The notes: generated by a model not told the origin, from the letters alone. A stretch of DNA of 27,191 bases from DATGFB01 sp032160545 (GCA_032160545.1 JAVHVN010000190.1:1-27191), one strand, 5' to 3'; shown: positions 8,025 to 15,927, counted from the first letter of the stretch. Translations and numbers: made by a program.

Positions 8025-8672
8025 TCAGTGCGTGACAGGGTCCGCGAACACGACGATGTTGTCGCGGTAATTGCGGGTCGCGGCGTCGAAGTCGCCACCG
8101 CACGTCACGAGGACGAGTTGCTCGGGGCCGTCGGTCGCGAAGATTGCCGACGGCAGGCCTGACTCCTTCGCATAGACCCGCCGCGCCGAGACCCGGTAGC
8201 GAAGCGTCGCCGAGGGCTCGGCGACGGTCACGAGGTCGCCGATATGCAGGCCGGGCAACACCGACAGCGCGCCGGCTACGCCCGAGTAGTTCACGTGGCC
8301 CACGACCACGACGTGCCCGGACGGACTCCCCGGACGGGCGCCGGCCGACCACCAGCCCACTGTGCCCGGGTCACGCGGGACGTCCATGACCCCGCCCGGC
8401 GCGGTGACCGAGACGAGCGGGGCCGAGACGCCGGCGGCTGCGATGGTCAACCTGGTCCCGGGCGGTGGCACCGCCGCCGACTGGCGGCTCGACGGGGCTA
8501 CCCGGCGGGCGGGCAACGGGGTGGCAGCCGGCAGCGCGCCGACGTCATGCGCCGCCACGGTCGAGCCGCGGGGGCTGGCTGCCCCTGTCGCTGCTAGGGC
8601 TGCCAGCGCAGCCGCGCCGCCGAGCAGCACCGCCCCGGCAGCGAGCAGCCCGGCGGCGTGCCGTCGGTTCAC
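8025..8672 (-). CDS. class F sortase (cysteine transpeptidase)
   Basis: Sortases cleave a sorting motif in exported proteins and link the product to the cell wall or to another protein. This 215-residue protein has an N-terminal signal-anchor helix (about residues 7-30), a Pro/Ala/Ser-rich linker and the sortase beta-barrel. The catalytic triad is visible: His126 in GHVNYSG, Cys191 in VTCGGDF and Arg203 (or Arg200) in TRNYRDN. The TCGG and GHVN context and the length fit class F, common in actinomycetes. The GTG start overlaps the stop codon of the upstream exported protein (GTGA), which implies coupled translation. It is the last gene of the sigma-factor operon, so the upstream exported protein is the obvious candidate substrate. 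Confidence 0.9.
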   Translation of the reverse strand: MNRRHAAGLLAAGAVLLGGAAALAALAATGAASPRGSTVAAHDVGALPAATPLPARRVAPSSRQSAAVPPPGTRLTIAAAGVSAPLVSVTAPGGVMDVPRDPGTVGWWSAGARPGSPSGHVVVVGHVNYSGVAGALSVLPGLHIGDLVTVAEPSATLRYRVSARRVYAKESGLPSAIFATDGPEQLVLVTCGGDFDAATRNYRDNIVVFADPVTH

Positions 8673-9097
8673 CGGCGGCGGATGACCACCGTGCCGGCGC
8701 CGAGCAGCCCGGCTCCGGCAACGGCGAGCACCGCAATCTCGAGTATCGGTGCGCCGCCGCCACCGCCGACGTCCGCGCGGCCGGCGGGCACCTGGATCGA
8801 TCCCGCTGTCGGCGCTTGGACAATCGGCGCCCCGAAGGTCAGCACCCCTGTCGGGGCCGCTGTCGGGGCCGCTGAACCGAAAGCGATGGACGGCGCTGCC
8901 GTCGCCGTAGCGGTGTACGGAGTCGCAGTCGCCGGAGCGGTGCTCGGGCGCGCTGACGGCGTTGCGTCCGCGCTCGGTGCCGCGGAAGCACTCTCAGCGA
9001 CGAAGAGTGCCGCGGGCACCCACGTGGCGGCGACCACGAGAATGCCGACGGTCAGCGGACCGAAGCGGGGTCGGGGAATAGCTGGCAGGGTGCGCAC
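8669..9097 (-). CDS. exported protein with sortase-like C-terminal anchor
   Basis: A longer frame runs from a GTG at 9169, but I prefer the GTG at 9097. A GGAG ribosome site lies 7 nt upstream, and the product then begins with a textbook signal peptide: basic start, hydrophobic core LTVGILVVAATWVPAALFVA, cleavage site near SASA-AP. The mature part is Ala/Thr/Pro/Ser-rich, has no recognised domain, and looks like a wall-spanning stalk. The C-terminus is a Gly run (GGGGG), a hydrophobic helix (ILEIAVLAVAGAGLLGAGTV) and a terminal RRR. That is the layout of a sortase cell-wall sorting signal, but no LPXTG precedes the helix; the nearest candidates are VPAGR or other degenerate sequences. The gene overlaps the sortase start by 4 bp. 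Family unknown; the role as sortase substrate is inferred. Confidence 0.75.
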   Translation of the reverse strand: MRTLPAIPRPRFGPLTVGILVVAATWVPAALFVAESASAAPSADATPSARPSTAPATATPYTATATAAPSIAFGSAAPTAAPTGVLTFGAPIVQAPTAGSIQVPAGRADVGGGGGAPILEIAVLAVAGAGLLGAGTVVIRRR

Positions 9098-9165
9098 GGT
9101 GATGCTCCGTTCAGGCGAGGACGATGTCTCCATCAGCACGCATGCGGCCGCGTCGTTGTTGCAGG

Positions 9166-9657
9166 TCACCCCGTCGGAGTCGTCCCCAGAGCGTTGCTGG
9201 CGGGGAACGACGACGGGTAGGCGCTACCCCACGGCAGATCGCTCAGCCTGACGTGCGGCGGGACCGTCGCGGTGCCACCGAACGGCGGCCCGGCTGTAGT
9301 CACCGGCCCGATCGGGGCTGTCGTCGGGGGCGGTGCCGAGGTGGTCGGTGAACCCGGCGTCGGCGGCGGGGAGGACGGTTCGGGCGCGACGGACCGCCCC
9401 GTACTCGTGCCGGGGCCGGCAGGCCGCACGGGTTGCGGATGCCCGGGGCTGCGCCCGAGCAGCGCGAATGCGACGACGGCCAGCACGAGCACCACGGCGG
9501 CTGCGAGCATCGGCGCCAACCGTGCCGGCCAGTGCTTGCCGCGCTGCGCCGCGAGCGCCCGCAGGTCGGCGCCCGTGACGCGCGGCCGCACGTCGGCGGC
9601 CCGGCGCGAGAGCATGTCGCGCAGTTCGTCCTCGAGGTCGTCCGTCCGATCAGCCAC
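9166..9657 (-). CDS. membrane protein, probable anti-sigma factor
   Basis: This 163-residue protein has a charged cytoplasmic N-terminus of about 48 residues (MADRTDDLEDELRDMLSRR), one transmembrane helix (about residues 49-68, MLAAAVVLVLAVVAFALLG) and a Pro/Thr/Ser-rich outer domain. The GTG at 9657 has a very strong GAGGGGAGG ribosome site 5 nt upstream and overlaps the end of the sigma-factor gene by 8 bp. The place, topology and short acidic/basic N-terminal domain are what one expects of an ECF anti-sigma factor. No zinc HxxxCxxC motif is present, so it is not a ZAS-type anti-sigma. The role is inferred from context. Confidence 0.75.
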   Translation of the reverse strand: MADRTDDLEDELRDMLSRRAADVRPRVTGADLRALAAQRGKHWPARLAPMLAAAVVLVLAVVAFALLGRSPGHPQPVRPAGPGTSTGRSVAPEPSSPPPTPGSPTTSAPPPTTAPIGPVTTAGPPFGGTATVPPHVRLSDLPWGSAYPSSFPASNALGTTPTG

Positions 9658-10183
9658 GAGAACCTCCCCTCGAGTTCTGGTTGTTCCGCCTCAAGGCAGC
9701 CAGCCCACGCGAGACGTGCGCGCGGACGGTCGTCGGGCGGCAATCGAGGATGACGGCGATCTCGTCGTCGTCCAGATCCTCGTAGTAGCGCAGTACAACG
9801 GCTGCCCGCTGCTGTGGGGGCAGCACGAGCAGCCGCTGCCACAGCTCCTCGTCACGGGCTTCCGGGATGCCGGCGACGGGGACCTCCGGCAGATCGCCGT
9901 CGTCGGCGAGCCGGATGTGCCGGGTGCTCCAGCGCCGCCGCCACGAAATGTGCTCGTTGGTGACGGCCCGGCGGACGTAGGCGCCGATGCTGCCGGTCTG
10001 CGCGGACAGCGCGTCCCACCGTGGGTACAGCCGGACCAGCACCTCCTGCACGAGATCCTCGCCCTGCGCCGCTGACCCCGACAGCAGCGTGGCGTAGCGC
10101 ACGAGCGCGATGTGCGAGTCGCGCACGAACTCGTCGAAGGTGGGCGGCGTCGGGGACACGGGCGACACGGACGAGACGGTCAC
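9650..10183 (-). CDS. ECF RNA polymerase sigma factor (SigE-family type)
   Basis: The product directs RNA polymerase to a set of stress or envelope promoters. Region 2 includes FDEFVRDSHIALVRYATLLSG and EDLVQEVLVRLYPRW. Region 4 includes LPPQQRAAVVLRYYEDL and the helix-turn-helix EIAVILDCRPTTVRAHVSRG. Layout and length (177 residues) fit the actinobacterial SigE-family group (TIGR02983). A longer frame starts at an ATG at 10234, but the GTG at 10183 has an excellent GGCAGGAG ribosome site 9 nt upstream and yields the usual short N-terminus. A possible ECF promoter lies just upstream. The anti-sigma-like gene overlaps its end by 8 bp; an exported protein and a sortase follow, so the regulon probably includes cell-surface anchoring. 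Confidence 0.92.
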   Translation of the reverse strand: MTVSSVSPVSPTPPTFDEFVRDSHIALVRYATLLSGSAAQGEDLVQEVLVRLYPRWDALSAQTGSIGAYVRRAVTNEHISWRRRWSTRHIRLADDGDLPEVPVAGIPEARDEELWQRLLVLPPQQRAAVVLRYYEDLDDDEIAVILDCRPTTVRAHVSRGLAALRRNNQNSRGGSRG

Positions 10184-10225
10184 CGAATGCAGCTCCTGCC
10201 GAGCAGAGTCCACGAGCACACCGCG

Positions 10226-10254
10226 TACACGCATCCGCCCGCACGATCTGTTGC
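10226..10254 (-). promoter_or_regulatory. candidate ECF-type promoter of the sigma operon
   Basis: On the minus strand GCAACA (10254-10249) is followed after 17 bp by CGTGTA (10231-10226). This resembles ECF promoters with an AAC-type -35 and a CGT-type -10, so the sigma factor may activate its own operon. A start site near 10219 would exclude the ATG at 10234 and support the GTG at 10183. Short motifs; low certainty. Confidence 0.3.
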
Positions 10255-10282
10255 ACCTCGCGGCAGGGAATTCGTGGCGAAC

Positions 10283-10972
10283 TCAGTTCTTCAGCCCGAG
10301 GGCGGCCATCCGCTCCTCGTGGCGGGCGGTGATCCGCCCGATCAGACCGGCGATGCCGGTGAGGTCGCCGGTGCCGCGCACGAGCAGCTCCATCAGCGAG
10401 TCGCGATCGGCGAGGACGTGCTGCGTCTGGCTGATCGCCTCCCCGACCAGGCGGCGGCCCCACAGTGCGAGCCGCCCGGCAAGCGCCGGTTGCTCGGCCA
10501 CCGCCGTGTGCACCTCGCGCACGGCGAACTCCGCGCGCCCCGCGTCGGTGAGCACCTCGGTGATCAGCTCGCGGGTCGAGGCGTCGACGAAGGCCGCGAC
10601 CTCGCGGTAGAAGTCGGCCGCCATCCCGTCGCCGACGTAGGCCTTGACCACGCCCTCCAGCCAGGTCGACGGCTCGGTCAGCGAGTGATAGGTCTCGAGC
10701 GCGGCGACGAACGGCTCCATCGCCTCGGCCGGGTCGGCTCCGAGGCCGCGCAGCCGCTCGGCGAGGCGCTGGTAGTGGCCCAGCTCGACCGCGGCCATGG
10801 CCGACATCTGCGCGCGCCCGTCGAGCGTAGGCGCCATACGGGCGTCGTCGGCCAGCCGGTCGAACGCGCTCAACTCGCCGTACGCGAGGGCGCCGAGCAG
10901 GTCCACCAGCGCGTCGGCATCGCCGTCGGAGCGCGCGCCTGCGGCGGCTCCGGCCGGGTCGGCTGCGTTCAC
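10283..10972 (-). CDS. ferritin-like fold protein (Rv3210c homologue)
   Basis: A 229-residue, mostly helical protein with the actinobacterial ferritin-like / tRNA-hydroxylase-like fold. Metal-ligand candidates are Glu in AYGELSAFDRL, the pair in AVELGHYQRL (Glu...His), and later acidic residues in the helices ending ADFYREVAAF and ITARHEERM. The frame continues upstream, but the GTG at 10972 is chosen because homology starts there and the longer version would run into the helicase leader. No strong ribosome site is visible. The enzymatic activity of this family is not established. It sits back-to-back with the DEAD-box helicase, as Rv3210c does with Rv3211. Confidence 0.85.
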   Translation of the reverse strand: MNAADPAGAAAGARSDGDADALVDLLGALAYGELSAFDRLADDARMAPTLDGRAQMSAMAAVELGHYQRLAERLRGLGADPAEAMEPFVAALETYHSLTEPSTWLEGVVKAYVGDGMAADFYREVAAFVDASTRELITEVLTDAGRAEFAVREVHTAVAEQPALAGRLALWGRRLVGEAISQTQHVLADRDSLMELLVRGTGDLTGIAGLIGRITARHEERMAALGLKN

Positions 10973-10998
10973 GTCCGCAGGGTAGCGGGAGCCGGCCG

Positions 10999-11016
10999 AG
11001 CGATGATCGCTAGACT
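10999..11016 (+). promoter_or_regulatory. palindrome plus -10-like element upstream of helicase
   Basis: AGCGAT-G-ATCGCT (10999-11011) is a perfect 6-bp inverted repeat with a one-base centre, and TAGACT (11011-11016) overlapping its end resembles a -10 element. It lies in the 190-bp divergent region between the ferritin-like and helicase genes. If used, it would give the helicase mRNA a leader of roughly 140 nt. Confidence 0.35.
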
Positions 11017-11162
11017 GACAGAACACAGCAGTACGAATCTGCGCGTTGGCCGCACTCCTCTGGCGCCTCCCTCTCGACTCGGGTCGCAGGCGCCGGTCTC
11101 GACAGTCACGAACGAGCACGGACGAGCCGGTCGGCGCACCTCGATCACCGAAGGACGCGCAC

Positions 11163-12902
11163 ATGACCGACGACACCATCTCCATCCTGCCCGGCGACGA
11201 CCCGGAGGTCGCCGTCGTGCCCCTCGTGGCAGCCGCACCGGTGAAGCCCGAGAGCCCGGCGTTCTCCGACTTCGACATCAAGCCCGGGATCGTCGAGGCG
11301 CTGGCCGAAGCGGGCATAGTGCGGACGTTCGCGATCCAGGAACTCACCCTGCCCATCGCGCTCGCCGGCAACGACCTGATCGGTCAGGCCCGCACCGGCA
11401 CCGGCAAGACCCTCGGCTTCGGCGTGCCGCTGCTGAACCGGCTCGATCTGCCGGGCGGTGCGGCCGCGGCACCGCAGGCACTCGTCATCGCCCCGACCCG
11501 CGAGCTGGCGGTTCAGGTCTCCGGCGACCTCGCGGCGGCCGGCAAGCGGCTGGGTGCGCGCGTCCTGACGATCTACGGCGGTCGTGCGTACGAGCCACAG
11601 GTCGAGGCGCTGCGCAAGGGCATCGACGTCGTCGTCGGCACGCCGGGGCGGCTGCTCGACCTCGCACAGCAGGGACATCTGGTCCTGGGCAACGCACGCA
11701 TCCTGGTTCTGGACGAGGCCGACGAGATGCTCGACCTGGGCTTCCTGCCGGACATCGAGCGGCTGATGTCGATGGTGCCCGCCCAGCGCCAGACGATGCT
11801 GTTCTCCGCGACCATGCCCGGCCCGATCGTGGCTCTGGCTCGGACGTTTCTGAACCAGCCGATCCAGATCCGCGCCGAGGACACCGGGTCGTCCACGCCG
11901 AACACCGACCACATCGACCAGTTCGCCTACCGCGCGCACGCGATGGACAAGGTCGAGGTGCTCGCTCGCGTGCTGCAGGCCCGCAACCGCGGGCTCACCC
12001 TGATCTTCGTCCGTACCAAGCGCACCGCCGCCAAGGTTGCCGACGACCTCGCCGAGCGCGGCTTCGCGGTGGGGTCCGTGCACGGCGACCTCGGGCAGGG
12101 CGCGCGCGAGCAGGCGCTGCGCGCCTTCCGCGGGGGAAAGGTCGACGTGCTCGTGGCGACCGACGTCGCGGCGCGCGGCCTCGACGTCGAGGGCATCACG
12201 CACGTCGTCAACTACCAGGCGCCCGAGGACGAGATGATTTACGTGCACCGCATCGGACGCACCGCGCGCGCCGGTGCGTCCGGCACCTCGATCACCCTCG
12301 TCGACTGGGACGACATCCCGCGCTGGAAGTTGATCTGCGACAAGCTCGGGCTGCCGCTGCACGAGCCGAGCGAGACCTATTCGACCTCGCCGCACCTGTA
12401 CCTCGAACTCGACATCCCCACCGAGGCGACCGGGGTCCTGCCCCGGGGCGAGCGCACCCGCGCCGGCCTGGAGGCCGAGGAGATCGAGGACCTCGGCGGC
12501 CGGGCTCCGGGCGGCCGCAGCTCGGGGGGACGTGGCGCCACCGGCGCACCCGCAGGCGAGCGGCGCCGGGCGGGCGAGGGTGCCCGCCGAGAGCCCCCCG
12601 AGACGGACGAGCGCCGTACGGCCGCGGGCACCCGGCAGCGCCGGCGCACCCGAGGCGGGGCAGGAGGCACCGCGGCCGATGCTGACGGCACCGAGGCCAC
12701 CGAGGGCACAGCACGCACCGCAGCCATCGGCCGTGCGGGCGCTGCGACCTCCGGCGACAGCAACGCTGCGGCCGGTGCCGAGCGCCCGGGCGGCGACCCA
12801 GGTACCCGGCCGCGGCGCCGGCGGCGCCGGGGCGGCTCGGGGCGCGCCAATGCCGGCGACGGGGCGGGCACGGCCGACTCGGCCGGTTCCGCTGCGGACT
12901 GA
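11163..12902 (+). CDS. rhlE: DEAD-box ATP-dependent RNA helicase with Arg/Gly/Ala-rich tail
   Basis: This enzyme uses ATP to unwind or remodel RNA, for example in ribosome assembly or mRNA decay and in the cold. All helicase motifs are visible: Q motif AIQELTLPIAL, Walker A ARTGTGKT, PTRELAVQV, TPGR, DEAD, SAT, LIFVRTKR, ATDVAARGLDV and HRIGRTARAG. The core ends near residue 400. The last 150 or so residues are low-complexity, rich in Arg, Gly and Ala, with runs such as GGRSSGGRG and RQRRRTRGG and a final RPRRRRRRGGSGR, giving a basic, probably disordered RNA-binding tail. The ATG at 11163 follows a GAAGGA ribosome site. It corresponds to M. tuberculosis Rv3211 (annotated rhlE); the symbol is by synteny. 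Confidence 0.93.
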   Translation: MTDDTISILPGDDPEVAVVPLVAAAPVKPESPAFSDFDIKPGIVEALAEAGIVRTFAIQELTLPIALAGNDLIGQARTGTGKTLGFGVPLLNRLDLPGGAAAAPQALVIAPTRELAVQVSGDLAAAGKRLGARVLTIYGGRAYEPQVEALRKGIDVVVGTPGRLLDLAQQGHLVLGNARILVLDEADEMLDLGFLPDIERLMSMVPAQRQTMLFSATMPGPIVALARTFLNQPIQIRAEDTGSSTPNTDHIDQFAYRAHAMDKVEVLARVLQARNRGLTLIFVRTKRTAAKVADDLAERGFAVGSVHGDLGQGAREQALRAFRGGKVDVLVATDVAARGLDVEGITHVVNYQAPEDEMIYVHRIGRTARAGASGTSITLVDWDDIPRWKLICDKLGLPLHEPSETYSTSPHLYLELDIPTEATGVLPRGERTRAGLEAEEIEDLGGRAPGGRSSGGRGATGAPAGERRRAGEGARREPPETDERRTAAGTRQRRRTRGGAGGTAADADGTEATEGTARTAAIGRAGAATSGDSNAAAGAERPGGDPGTRPRRRRRRGGSGRANAGDGAGTADSAGSAAD

Positions 12903-12929
12903 TCCGGCCCGATGGGCAAGGATGGCGCA

Positions 12930-14279
12930 GTGAGCGTCGAGCCGACCGGCACCGCACCGGGCAAGGGCGCCGTGGCAACCGGCCCGCCGCCCCGCACCCC
13001 TGCCGAGGTGTCGCGCGAGCGCTACGTGGCGGGACTGCGCCGCGGCCGCATCGGCTACGCCGCGGTGCTCGCCGCCGTCGTGGTCGCCACGCTGATCGTG
13101 GTGAAGGTCGCGTACTCGAGCGGCGAGATCTCACACGCAACGCTGCGGACGGTGGCGCATCCGCCGGCGGCGGCGCCGCTGCAAACCATCTCGCCGGTTC
13201 CCGTCCAGGCCTGGAGCAGTGCCGATGCCGCGGCGATCGGGACTCCGGTCTGGGGCGGGACGGTCGTCACCTGGTCGGATCACACGGTGCGCGGACGCGA
13301 CGCCTCGACCGGCGCGGTGACGTGGTCCTACACGCGCACCGACCGCACCGTCTGCCAGGCGATCCAGGACCAGGGCGTGACGATCGCGGTGTTCCGGCTC
13401 AACGGCAACTGCGACGAGCTCACCGCCGTGGACTCCCAGACCGGGCAGCGCCGATGGACCCGCACGCTCGACAAGGACGGCAACCCCGTCAACGGCGAGC
13501 CGACCTATTCGGTCGGGGCGTTCACCGTGCTGGTGACGACGCCCGACGTGATCTACGCCCTCGACCCGGGCGGCGGCCTGGACCGTTGGACGTACGCGCC
13601 GCCGAGCTGCCGCATCGCCAGTGCGGTGCTGGGCAGCGAAGGCGCGCTCATCAGCCAGACGTGCACCCCGCAGACCGCCTGCACCGGCCTGAAGTTCTGT
13701 GGCGCCGGCCCCCAGCTGCTGCTGCGCGACGCGACCGCTGGCCGCTCGGACGAGGACAAGGACAAGGCCAACCCGGACCAGATCAAGTGGGACCTGCTCG
13801 GCAACACCTCGGTTCCGGTCTCGGCCGACCAGCTGATCTCGGCCGCCGATCCTCGGACCAACCAGCTGCAGGTCCTCGACAAGACGAAGGGGTCCGCGCT
13901 CGGAATGCTCCAGCTCGCCGGTTCGGCGCCCACGCCGGCGGCGATCAGCCGGCTGGCCACGACCCGCGCGGAACTGATCTGGGTGGGTGGCGTCGCGTAC
14001 TCGGTCGAGCTCACCGGCGCCGACCTGTTCTGGCGGACCGTGGCGATCGGCCCCCCCACCGCGACCGCGAAGGGCGGCGACGCGTCCGCGCCCGTCGATC
14101 TGAACGACGCGGTGCTGCTCGTGCCGACGCAGCAGGGCGTCGATGCCGTGAACGGCGGAACCGGAACGCCCAGCGCACAGTATCCGGTGCCGTCGCCACG
14201 CCCAGGCAGCAGCGCCTACCCGTACGGCTCGGGCTTCGTGGTTGCCGGCCCCGGCTCGCCCACCGTCGTCTACCGGTGA
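12930..14279 (+). CDS. PQQ-like beta-propeller membrane protein (Rv3212 homologue)
   Basis: The protein has about 40 cytoplasmic residues, one transmembrane helix (IGYAAVLAAVVVATLIVVKVAY, near residues 41-62) and a large outer domain with PQQ-type propeller blades. Examples are VRGRDASTGAVTWSYTRTD, LTAVDSQTGQRRWTR and IYALDPGGGLDRWTY. Such propellers often serve as scaffolds or ligand sensors; PQQ binding itself is unlikely. I chose the GTG at 12930 because AAGGA lies 6-7 nt upstream; an ATG at 12912 in the same frame is an alternative. It follows the helicase by 27 bp and overlaps the next hydrolase gene by 3-4 bp, so these genes form an operon. Function of the Rv3212 family is unknown to me. 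Confidence 0.85.
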   Translation: MSVEPTGTAPGKGAVATGPPPRTPAEVSRERYVAGLRRGRIGYAAVLAAVVVATLIVVKVAYSSGEISHATLRTVAHPPAAAPLQTISPVPVQAWSSADAAAIGTPVWGGTVVTWSDHTVRGRDASTGAVTWSYTRTDRTVCQAIQDQGVTIAVFRLNGNCDELTAVDSQTGQRRWTRTLDKDGNPVNGEPTYSVGAFTVLVTTPDVIYALDPGGGLDRWTYAPPSCRIASAVLGSEGALISQTCTPQTACTGLKFCGAGPQLLLRDATAGRSDEDKDKANPDQIKWDLLGNTSVPVSADQLISAADPRTNQLQVLDKTKGSALGMLQLAGSAPTPAAISRLATTRAELIWVGGVAYSVELTGADLFWRTVAIGPPTATAKGGDASAPVDLNDAVLLVPTQQGVDAVNGGTGTPSAQYPVPSPRPGSSAYPYGSGFVVAGPGSPTVVYR

Positions 14280-15127
14280 GCCGCACCGGCCAGCTCGCGC
14301 CGCACTCGGCGCGAGTGATCACCCTCGAGCTGCCGTCCGGACCCCTTGCGGCGCTGCGGGCGGCGCCGGCCGGCGGACCGGCGGTGGCCGACGCCCTGCT
14401 GGTACCCGGCTACACCGGCAGCAAGGAGGATTTCGTCCCCGTGCTCGACCGGCTCGCCGGAGCGGGCCTGCGCGTCACCGCGGTCGACCTGCCGGGCCAG
14501 TTCGAGTCGCCCGGACCCGACGACCCGGCCGCGTACACGCCGGCGCAGCTCGCGACGTGCCTGCTGCAGGCGGTGGCCGAGCTGGACGGGCCGGTGCACC
14601 TCGTGGGCCACTCATTCGGCGGGCTGGTGGCCCGGGCCGCGGTCATCGCCCAGCCGCGCGCCGTGGTCGACCTCGTGCTGATGAGTTCCGGGCCGGCGGC
14701 CATCGGCGGCGTGCGCCGCGAGCGCCTCGAAGACCTCGCCCCGGCCCTGCCGGTCGTGGGGCTGACCGGCATCTGGGCGGCGCTGCAGGCCGGTTACGCG
14801 AGCGAGCCCGGTTACGTGGCACCCGGGCCCGGGCTCGAGGCCTTCCTCGAGAAGCGGTTCCTTGCCGGGAATCCGGCGATGCTCATGGGCATGGGCGACG
14901 CCCTGCGCGCCGAACCCGACCGGGTCGCCGAACTGCGCGCGGCCGGAGTGCGCACGCTCGTCCTGCACGGCGCGAACGACGACGCCTGGTTGCCTGACGT
15001 CCAGCGCGACATGGCACACCGGCTCGGTGCCGAGTACGCCGTCGTCCCCGGCGCCGCCCACTCCCCCGCGGCTGAGAACCCCGACGAGACGGTACGAGCG
15101 CTGGTCGAGTTCTGGCGGGCATCCTGA
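14276..15127 (+). CDS. alpha/beta-fold hydrolase
   Basis: A 283-residue hydrolase whose GTG start overlaps the stop of the PQQ-like gene (GTGA). The nucleophile elbow is GHSFGG (Ser113), the acid is in HGANDDAW (Asp235 or Asp236), and the catalytic His is His262 in PGAAHSPAAENP. The N-terminal strand pattern LLVPGYTGSKEDF forms the oxyanion region. There is no signal peptide, so it is cytoplasmic. The substrate cannot be told from sequence. It is followed after 4 bp by the DUF2236 gene and is very probably cotranscribed with it. A longer upstream frame (from 13322) overlaps the PQQ-like gene and is not coding. Confidence 0.9.
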   Translation: MSRTGQLAPHSARVITLELPSGPLAALRAAPAGGPAVADALLVPGYTGSKEDFVPVLDRLAGAGLRVTAVDLPGQFESPGPDDPAAYTPAQLATCLLQAVAELDGPVHLVGHSFGGLVARAAVIAQPRAVVDLVLMSSGPAAIGGVRRERLEDLAPALPVVGLTGIWAALQAGYASEPGYVAPGPGLEAFLEKRFLAGNPAMLMGMGDALRAEPDRVAELRAAGVRTLVLHGANDDAWLPDVQRDMAHRLGAEYAVVPGAAHSPAAENPDETVRALVEFWRAS

Positions 15128-15131
15128 ACCG

Positions 15132-15923
15132 GTGAGCGAACCCGACCTCGGCTACTACGGTCCCGATAGCGTGACGTGGCGCATCCACCGCGATGCGACG
15201 TCACTGGTCGGCGGCCTGCGCGCGTTGCTGCTGCAGGCGCTGCACCCCGAGGCGATGGCCTTGCTGTACGCGCGCTCTGACTTCCAGGCCGACCCGTGGC
15301 CGCGGCTGCAGCGCACGGTGCAGTTCGTCGCGACGCTCAGCTTCGGGACGACCGCGGCTGCCGATGCCGCGGCCGCGCGGGTGCGCCACGTCCACGAAGT
15401 GCTCGGCATCGCCGACCCCCACCACCTCGCCTGGGTGCACGCCTGCGAGGTGGACTCCTTCCTCGCGGCCGCCCGCGCCGCCGGCATCAGGTTGCGCCGC
15501 GGCGAGGCCGATCGCTACCTCGCCGAACAGGTTCGCTCGGCGACGATCGTGGGGGTGCCGGAGGAACTCGCCCCGCGCGACACCGCCGAGCTCGCTGCGT
15601 ACTTCGCGGCCGTCCGCCCACGGCTGCGAGCGACGCCCGAGGCGCGGGAGGCCGCTCGCCTCGTCGTCGCGCCGCCCATGCCGGTGCCCGGTCGCTTGGT
15701 GCTGCCGGCGCGTGCCGGCTGGACAACGGTCTCGACGTTGGCCGTCGGGCTGCTGCCGCCGTGGGCACGCCGCATGTACCGGCTGCCGCCGGCACCCGGT
15801 GCGGGGCTCGCCACAGCTGCCGGCATGCGCACGCTGCGGGCAGCGGTACGCGCGCTGCCCGAGCGCTACCGCGAAGGTCCGGCCTATCGCGACGCCAAGC
15901 GTCGCGCCGCCGCGACCGGCTGA
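15132..15923 (+). CDS. DUF2236 / MpaB-family oxygenase-like protein
   Basis: A 263-residue protein with a GTG start 4 bp after the upstream hydrolase. Family hallmarks are YYGPDSVTWRIHRD, the segment LLLQALHPEAMALLYARSDF, DPWPRLQRTVQFVATLSFG and WVHACEVDSFLAAAR. The family (Pfam DUF2236) includes MpaB and is related to latex-clearing oxygenases that bind haem b through His. A haem-dependent oxidative role is therefore plausible but not shown. The C-terminus has a moderately hydrophobic helix (TLAVGLLPPWARRMY) that may sit on the membrane. Its stop is 4 bp from the stop of the convergent nuclease gene. Confidence 0.88.
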   Translation: MSEPDLGYYGPDSVTWRIHRDATSLVGGLRALLLQALHPEAMALLYARSDFQADPWPRLQRTVQFVATLSFGTTAAADAAAARVRHVHEVLGIADPHHLAWVHACEVDSFLAAARAAGIRLRRGEADRYLAEQVRSATIVGVPEELAPRDTAELAAYFAAVRPRLRATPEAREAARLVVAPPMPVPGRLVLPARAGWTTVSTLAVGLLPPWARRMYRLPPAPGAGLATAAGMRTLRAAVRALPERYREGPAYRDAKRRAAATG

Positions 15924-15927
15924 GCGC

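Noticed and set aside
9098..9169. longer start (GTG 9169) for the exported protein
   Set aside because: It overlaps the anti-sigma stop as GTGA, but gives 24 extra residues ahead of a normal signal peptide and lacks a ribosome site; the GTG at 9097 has GGAG correctly spaced.
13322..14275. N-terminal extension of the second hydrolase
   Set aside because: This stretch overlaps the PQQ-like gene in another frame and shows no homology. The hydrolase start is the GTG at 14276 in a GTGA overlap.
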